A stretch of 5,725 nt of DNA from Mycobacterium sp. (GTDB taxonomy: Bacteria > Actinomycetota > Actinomycetes > Mycobacteriales > Mycobacteriaceae): the NCBI GenBank assembly GCA_018882545.1, contig VERS01000171.1, forward strand, positions 1-5,725, written 5' to 3'. The translations under genes and the position numbers were made by a program. Numbering within the stretch: the stretch's first letter is position 1; each line of letters opens with the position of its first letter. This document shows, one piece after another, positions 1 to 5,725 of the stretch. Below the pieces are notes generated by a model that was given only the letters and a program-made list of their open reading frames with translations, ran no database searches and was not told where the DNA came from.

Positions 1-2252
<2,252 letters not shown>

Positions 2253-2253
<1 letters not shown>

Positions 2254-2276
2254 ATCCGCCACCGAATCCGCCACCG
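2253..2276. repeat. 12-bp tandem duplication (AATCCGCCACCG x2)
   Basis: Two exact head-to-tail copies occupy 2253-2264 and 2265-2276. A decayed third copy, GATCTGCCAGC, follows at 2277-2287. The array begins on the last base of the hotdog gene's stop codon and fills most of the 42-bp gap before the membrane-protein GTG. It could be a replication-slippage product. It has no obvious hairpin and no TANNNT box, so neither a terminator nor a promoter role is supported. Confidence 0.8.
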
Positions 2277-2295
2277 GATCTGCCAGCATGGCCGG

Positions 2296-2976
2296 GTGGC
2301 CGAAAAGTCGAGAACCCTGCACAGACTGACTACCCCGCGCGCCGCCGCCCTGGCCGGCGTGCTGTTCGCCCTGCTGTTCGCCACGGTGATCGTGCTGATC
2401 CGCACGTCACTGCCGGAGGGTGCCCAGCCGGGATCGCAATGGCTGGAAACCGGCAACGACAAGATCCGGCTCGCCTCGGAGATCATGCCCTTCGCCGGGA
2501 TCTGTTTTCTGTGGTTCATCGGGGTGGTCCGAGCCAACCTCGGCAGCTACGAGGACAAGTTCTTCTCCACCGTGACCCTCGGCAGTGGGCTGTTGTTCCT
2601 GGCCATGATGTTCACCTCGGCGGCTGTCGGCGCCGGACTGGCCAACGCCAGCCACTACCTCGGCAGTGCCGCGCCGGGATCCGGCGTGGGGGTGTTCGGG
2701 CAGATGCTGCTGCTGAAACTGTCCAAGACCTACGCCCTGAAGATGGCCGCGGTGTTCATGATGTCGCTGGCGACGATCTGGCTGCGCACCGGTCTGATGC
2801 CGCGCTGGCTGACGATCGCGACCTACCTGATGGCGTTGACGCTCATCTTCGGAAGCGAGGCCAGCATGTGGCTCACGCTCGCCTTCCCGGCCTGGGTGCT
2901 GATCGTCAGCGTGCTCTACCTCATCCGGGCCGGGGTCATCGAGAGCCATCGCGAGCGAAACCCAATGCCGGGGTAG
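2296..2976 (+). CDS. Six-helix membrane protein of unknown function
   Basis: The 226-residue protein has a short basic N terminus (MAEKSRTLHRL) and about six hydrophobic segments near 16-37, 62-80, 93-115, 147-163, 170-187 and 192-212, so it should sit in the cytoplasmic membrane. The stretch from 62 to 105 (EIMPFAGICFLWFIGVVRANLG, then a short acidic turn and FFSTVTLGSGLLFLAMMF) looks like a conserved core. It resembles unnamed actinobacterial membrane proteins that I remember but cannot name as a family. No catalytic motif is seen. The only start that includes the basic N terminus and first helix is GTG at 2296, which has no convincing Shine-Dalgarno sequence and no TANNNT box at leaderless distance. 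Co-transcription from the purA-hotdog operon (42-nt gap) is therefore the simplest view. Its last 41 bp overlap the end of the opposite-strand MMPL gene. Confidence 0.85.
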   Translation: MAEKSRTLHRLTTPRAAALAGVLFALLFATVIVLIRTSLPEGAQPGSQWLETGNDKIRLASEIMPFAGICFLWFIGVVRANLGSYEDKFFSTVTLGSGLLFLAMMFTSAAVGAGLANASHYLGSAAPGSGVGVFGQMLLLKLSKTYALKMAAVFMMSLATIWLRTGLMPRWLTIATYLMALTLIFGSEASMWLTLAFPAWVLIVSVLYLIRAGVIESHRERNPMPG

Positions 2977-5104
2977 GGAATTCGTCGGTCCGCTCGATGT
3001 CCTCGGCCCGGAACGCCGGCCACCAGATCCGCGGCCCGATCAGGGTGAACAGCGCCGGGATGACGACGGTGCGCACCACGAAGGTGTCCAGCAGGATGCC
3101 CAGGCCGACGATGATGCCCATCTGGGTCAGGAAGATCAGCGGCAGCACCCCTAGCACGCAGAACACCGCCGCCAGAACGATTCCGGCGCTGGTGATCACC
3201 CCGCCGGTGGCCGAGACCGCGCGCACGATCCCCCCGCGGGTGCCGTACAACGGGGTCTCCTCCTTGGCCCGGGTGACCAGGAAGATGGTGTAGTCGATCC
3301 CGAGCGCCACCAGGAACAGGAAGGCGAACAGCGGAATCGTGTTGTCCAGCGCGGGAAAACCGAACACGTGCACGCTGACCCAGCCGCCCAGGCCCAGGGC
3401 CGCCAGCGTGGACAGCACGGTGGCCGCGGCCAGCACGGGCGGTGCCAGAACCGCCTGCAGCAGCACGAACAGCACTACCAGAACCACCGCCAGGATGGCC
3501 GGCATGATCACCCAGCGGTCGCGGACGGCGGTCTGTTTGGCGTCGAGGGCCTGGGCGTCCGACCCGCCGACGAGCGCCTCCGGATCGGCTTGGCGGACCG
3601 AGTTGCGCAGTGCGCCGATCGTGTCGAAGGCTTCCGCCGAAGCCGGTGCGGCGTTGATGACCACCTGCCACTGGGTCAGGCCGGTCGCGGAGACCCCGGC
3701 CGGGTTCACCGAGACCACCCCGGGCGTGGTCTGGATGGCCGCGGCGACCGCCTCGGACTTGTCGGTGGCCGACACCACCCGCGTCGGATCGGTCACCCCG
3801 CTGGGAAAGTGGGCGGTGAGTGTCTTGAACCCGTCGATCGAATCGGCACTGACCCGGAACTGGTCGACCAGCGACAGCCCGATCGGGGTGCCGACGATCA
3901 GGGTGGAGAGCCCACCGAGGACCAGGATCGACGCGACCGCCACCCGACCGGCGTGACCCGACACCCAGTCCGCAATCCGGTGCCACACCCCGGTGGTGGT
4001 GATCTCCCCGGTCCCCGGTTGGGGAACGAAGGGCCAGAACAACTTCCGGCCGAACAGGCCCAGCAGTGGCGGCAACACCAGAAGGACGAACACCGCCGCG
4101 ACCACCAACCCGGACGCAGCCTCCACGCCGAGGGCCCGGGTGCTCGGCGAGTCGGCGAAGAGCAGGGTCAGCAGCGCGAGTACCACGGTGGCGTTGCTGG
4201 CCACGATCGCCGGGCCGGCGAACCGGACCGCGGTGTGCAGGGCCTGACGGTGAGTGGCCCCGCCCGGCGGCTGCGGCCGGCGCAACTCCTCGCGGTAGCG
4301 CGAGATCAGCAGCAGCGCGTAGTTGGTGCCCGCGCCGAACACCAGCACACTGGTCGTTCCGGACGTCGAGCCGTCGCCGCCCACCCCGACAGCCTCGGCG
4401 ATCGAGGCGCCCAGCATCGCGGCCACCCGGTCGGCGAAGGCGATCACCAGCAGCGGGACCAGCCACAGCACCGGGGAGCGGTAGGTGACGATGAGCAACA
4501 CAGCCACCACGCCGGCGGTGGCCCCCAGCAGGAGGAAATTCGCCCCCGAGAACGAGTTGGCGATGTCGGCGCCGAAGGCAGGCCCGCCGGTCACGTTGGC
4601 CCGCAGTGCCCCGGGCAGACCGTCGCGCGCGGCGGCCCGCAACGCCTTGACTTGATCGGAGAGGGCGAAGCCGGTCAGGTCCGGCCGGATCGGCACCGGC
4701 CCCAGCGCGGCTTGGCCGTCGGCCGACGGGACGATTCCGATGGGCGGCATGTTCTCCGGGGAGTTGACCAGCGCCAGCATCCGGTCATGCGCCTGTTGGG
4801 CCGCGTTGAGCTGATCCGGCGTCAGGGCCCCGCCGTCGGGTCGGGTGATCAGCAGGATCACCGGTACCTGATCCCCGCCCGGAAAATCCTTGAGCAGCTC
4901 TGTCACCCGTGCGGACTCCGCCGACGGCGGCAGCACGACCGGGGACCGCTCCGCCGCACCGGTGTCGGGCAGCAACCCGAGCAGGGCCCCGCCCAGCGCG
5001 CCGACCAGCAGCGCCAGCACCCAGGAGCGGGGTCCGCAGACCAGGTCGGCGATCCGTTCCCACAGCGTGCGGCGGACCTCGGGCGCGCGGTGCATGCCGA
5101 CCAT
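2936..5104 (-). CDS. MMPL-family (RND superfamily) membrane transporter
   Basis: This 722-residue protein has twelve membrane helices in the RND layout: TM1 near 28-46, a large extracytoplasmic porter loop (about 47-188), TM2-6 (189-351), TM7 near 388-405, a second porter loop (about 406-531) and TM8-12 (532-685). MMPL proteins use proton-motive force to export lipids or small hydrophobic compounds. The two halves carry the paired MMPL motifs GAGTNYALLLISRYREEL (about 257-274, in TM4) and ALGIDYTIFLVTR (about 600-612, in TM10). The first has Asn261 where MmpL3-type proteins have the proton-relay Asp; the second keeps Asp604-Tyr605. The short, non-extended C-terminal tail (about 37 residues) makes it unlike MmpL3 or MmpL11. 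The start is uncertain: ATG at 5104 is chosen; ATG at 5095, GTG at 5107 and GTG at 5143 are also in frame, and the last would overlap the divergent ATPase gene. The substrate is unknown. Confidence 0.93.
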   Translation of the reverse strand: MVGMHRAPEVRRTLWERIADLVCGPRSWVLALLVGALGGALLGLLPDTGAAERSPVVLPPSAESARVTELLKDFPGGDQVPVILLITRPDGGALTPDQLNAAQQAHDRMLALVNSPENMPPIGIVPSADGQAALGPVPIRPDLTGFALSDQVKALRAAARDGLPGALRANVTGGPAFGADIANSFSGANFLLLGATAGVVAVLLIVTYRSPVLWLVPLLVIAFADRVAAMLGASIAEAVGVGGDGSTSGTTSVLVFGAGTNYALLLISRYREELRRPQPPGGATHRQALHTAVRFAGPAIVASNATVVLALLTLLFADSPSTRALGVEAASGLVVAAVFVLLVLPPLLGLFGRKLFWPFVPQPGTGEITTTGVWHRIADWVSGHAGRVAVASILVLGGLSTLIVGTPIGLSLVDQFRVSADSIDGFKTLTAHFPSGVTDPTRVVSATDKSEAVAAAIQTTPGVVSVNPAGVSATGLTQWQVVINAAPASAEAFDTIGALRNSVRQADPEALVGGSDAQALDAKQTAVRDRWVIMPAILAVVLVVLFVLLQAVLAPPVLAAATVLSTLAALGLGGWVSVHVFGFPALDNTIPLFAFLFLVALGIDYTIFLVTRAKEETPLYGTRGGIVRAVSATGGVITSAGIVLAAVFCVLGVLPLIFLTQMGIIVGLGILLDTFVVRTVVIPALFTLIGPRIWWPAFRAEDIERTDEFPTPALGFARDGSR

Positions 5105-5112
5105 CACATCAT
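5104..5112 (-). other. Possible two-codon upstream ORF (ATG ATG TGA) abutting the MMPL start
   Basis: On the minus strand ATG-ATG-TGA spans 5112-5104. The final A of its stop is the first base of the proposed MMPL ATG (5104-5102), forming a TGATG junction. The first ATG lies 8 nt after GACCCT (5126-5121), an imperfect -10-like hexamer, so a leaderless or near-leaderless transcript could begin here. This is suggestive only: so short an ORF arises easily by chance. Confidence 0.2.
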
Positions 5113-5117
5113 GCGTG

Positions 5118-5125
5118 GATAGGGT
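5118..5125 (+). promoter_or_regulatory. -10 box (GATAGGGT) for leaderless expression of the ATPase gene
   Basis: TAGGGT at 5120-5125 fits the mycobacterial TANNNT -10 consensus. Seven nucleotides separate it from the GTG at 5133, the usual distance from a -10 box to the transcription start, so the transcript would begin at or next to the start codon. The surrounding octamer is identical to the one upstream of purA. No good -35 box is visible. The element lies within the 28-bp spacer to the divergent MMPL gene. Confidence 0.5.
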
Positions 5126-5132
5126 CGAGCCC

Positions 5133-5725
5133 GTGCTGGACACCCTTGCCGTGGCGAACTACCGGTCGCTACGGCGGCTGACCGTGCCGCTGCGCCGATG
5201 CACCGTGGTGACCGGACCCAACGGCAGCGGTAAGTCCAGTCTGTACCGGTCGCTGCGGCTGCTCGCCGATATGGCCCACAACGGCGCGGTCAACGCCCTG
5301 GCCCGGGAGGGCGGGCTGGCTTCGACGATGTGGGCCGGGCCGGGTCGCACCGGTCCGGTGAGCCTCAAGCTCGGCTTCGCCGGGGAGGAGGTCGGTTATG
5401 CCGTCGACCTCGGAATGCCGAACATCAGCCAGACCGCGTTCGGGTTGGATCCGGAGATCAAGGCCGAGGCGGTCTGGACGGGGCCCTGGCTGCGGCCAGC
5501 AACGCTGATGGCCGAGCGGGCCGGGCCGACCGCGCGGGTCCGCGACGACGACGGCACCTGGCGCATCGCCTCCACCAGACTGCGGCCTTACGACAGTATG
5601 GTCAGCGAGCTGGCCGACCCGCGGGACGCCCCCGAGGTGCTGGCCCTGCGGGAGCGGATGCGCTCGTGGCGGTTTTACGACCATATCCGCACCGATGTCA
5701 GCGCGCCGGCGCGCCAGGCCAGGAT
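5133..5725 (+). CDS. AAA-family ATPase (RecF/SMC/OLD-like predicted ATPase), N-terminal part, cut by the right edge
   Basis: The frame is open from GTG at 5133 to the window end (197 codons, no stop). It begins MLDTLAVANYRSLRRLTVPL, the typical first strand of ABC/SMC-like ATPases in which an 'NYRSL' segment precedes the nucleotide site. The Walker A motif GPNGSGKSS follows at 28-36, with Lys34 and Ser35. The region after it (FGLDPEIKAEAVWTGPWLRP, about 103-122, then a stretch ending in FYDHIRTD at 181-188) resembles the intervening domain of stand-alone predicted ATPases of the COG4637 type, by memory. Signature, Walker B and any C-terminal nuclease domain would lie beyond the edge, so chromosome-maintenance, OLD-nuclease-like and housekeeping roles cannot be told apart. 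GTG 5133 is favoured because it starts just before the conserved strand and 7 nt after a TANNNT box; an in-frame GTG at 5115 would overlap that box. The gene is divergent from the MMPL transporter. Confidence 0.85.
   Translation, partial: MLDTLAVANYRSLRRLTVPLRRCTVVTGPNGSGKSSLYRSLRLLADMAHNGAVNALAREGGLASTMWAGPGRTGPVSLKLGFAGEEVGYAVDLGMPNISQTAFGLDPEIKAEAVWTGPWLRPATLMAERAGPTARVRDDDGTWRIASTRLRPYDSMVSELADPRDAPEVLALRERMRSWRFYDHIRTDVSAPARQAR

Noticed and set aside
2254..2295. Terminator after the hotdog gene
   Set aside because: The gap consists of direct repeats rather than inverted repeats and has no T-run, so no intrinsic terminator is supported.
2916..4466. 516-codon minus-strand frame overlapping the MMPL gene in another frame
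   Set aside because: The Arg/Gly-rich translation has no domain and sits entirely within the MMPL coding region apart from its last bases.
3368..5122. 584-codon open frame on the plus strand opposite the MMPL gene
   Set aside because: Composition is dominated by Arg, Gly, Gln and His, with no hydrophobic core or motif. It is the expected shadow of a GC-rich MMPL gene, which has twelve clear membrane helices on the other strand.

Overview
The window looks like a chromosomal segment from a mycobacterium-type actinobacterium (Mycobacterium/Mycolicibacterium group). The DNA is GC-rich with strong G/C bias at third codon positions, GTG starts are frequent, and the -10 boxes are of the TANNNT type with near-absent leaders. 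The arrangement of purA with a divergent conserved hypothetical gene upstream and a hotdog-fold gene overlapping its 3' end matches, from memory, M. tuberculosis Rv0358 / Rv0357c (purA) / Rv0356c. Beyond the hotdog gene the layout departs from what I remember of that species.

Layout from left to right: (1) 1-269, minus strand: the first 89 codons of a conserved protein of unknown function, cut by the left edge. (2) 270-340: a 71-bp divergent spacer with overlapping TANNNT boxes on both strands. (3) 341-1636, plus: purA, adenylosuccinate synthetase, complete and canonical. (4) 1633-2253, plus: a PaaI-like hotdog thioesterase-family protein, overlapping purA by a GTGA junction. (5) 2254-2295: a short gap with a 12-bp tandem duplication. 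(6) 2296-2976, plus: a six-helix membrane protein of unknown function. (7) 2936-5104, minus: a 722-aa MMPL/RND-family transporter whose 3' end overlaps gene 6 by 41 bp. (8) 5105-5132: a very small divergent spacer containing the same GATAGGGT octamer as the purA spacer. (9) 5133-5725, plus: the N-terminal 197 codons of an AAA/SMC-like predicted ATPase with a clear Walker A motif, cut by the right edge.

The two edge genes (1-269 and 5133-5725) are read directly from the sequence because neither has both ends in the window. purA and the hotdog gene are probably translationally coupled, and the 42-nt gap suggests the membrane gene may be read from the same transcript. The MMPL and ATPase genes form a separate divergent pair. 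No RNA gene, insertion sequence, CRISPR array or convincing rho-independent terminator was seen. Most of the window is ordinary core chromosome. The points most worth a second look are the shared promoter architecture at the two divergent junctions, the Asp-to-Asn change in the first proton-relay motif of the MMPL protein, and the very compressed gene borders.
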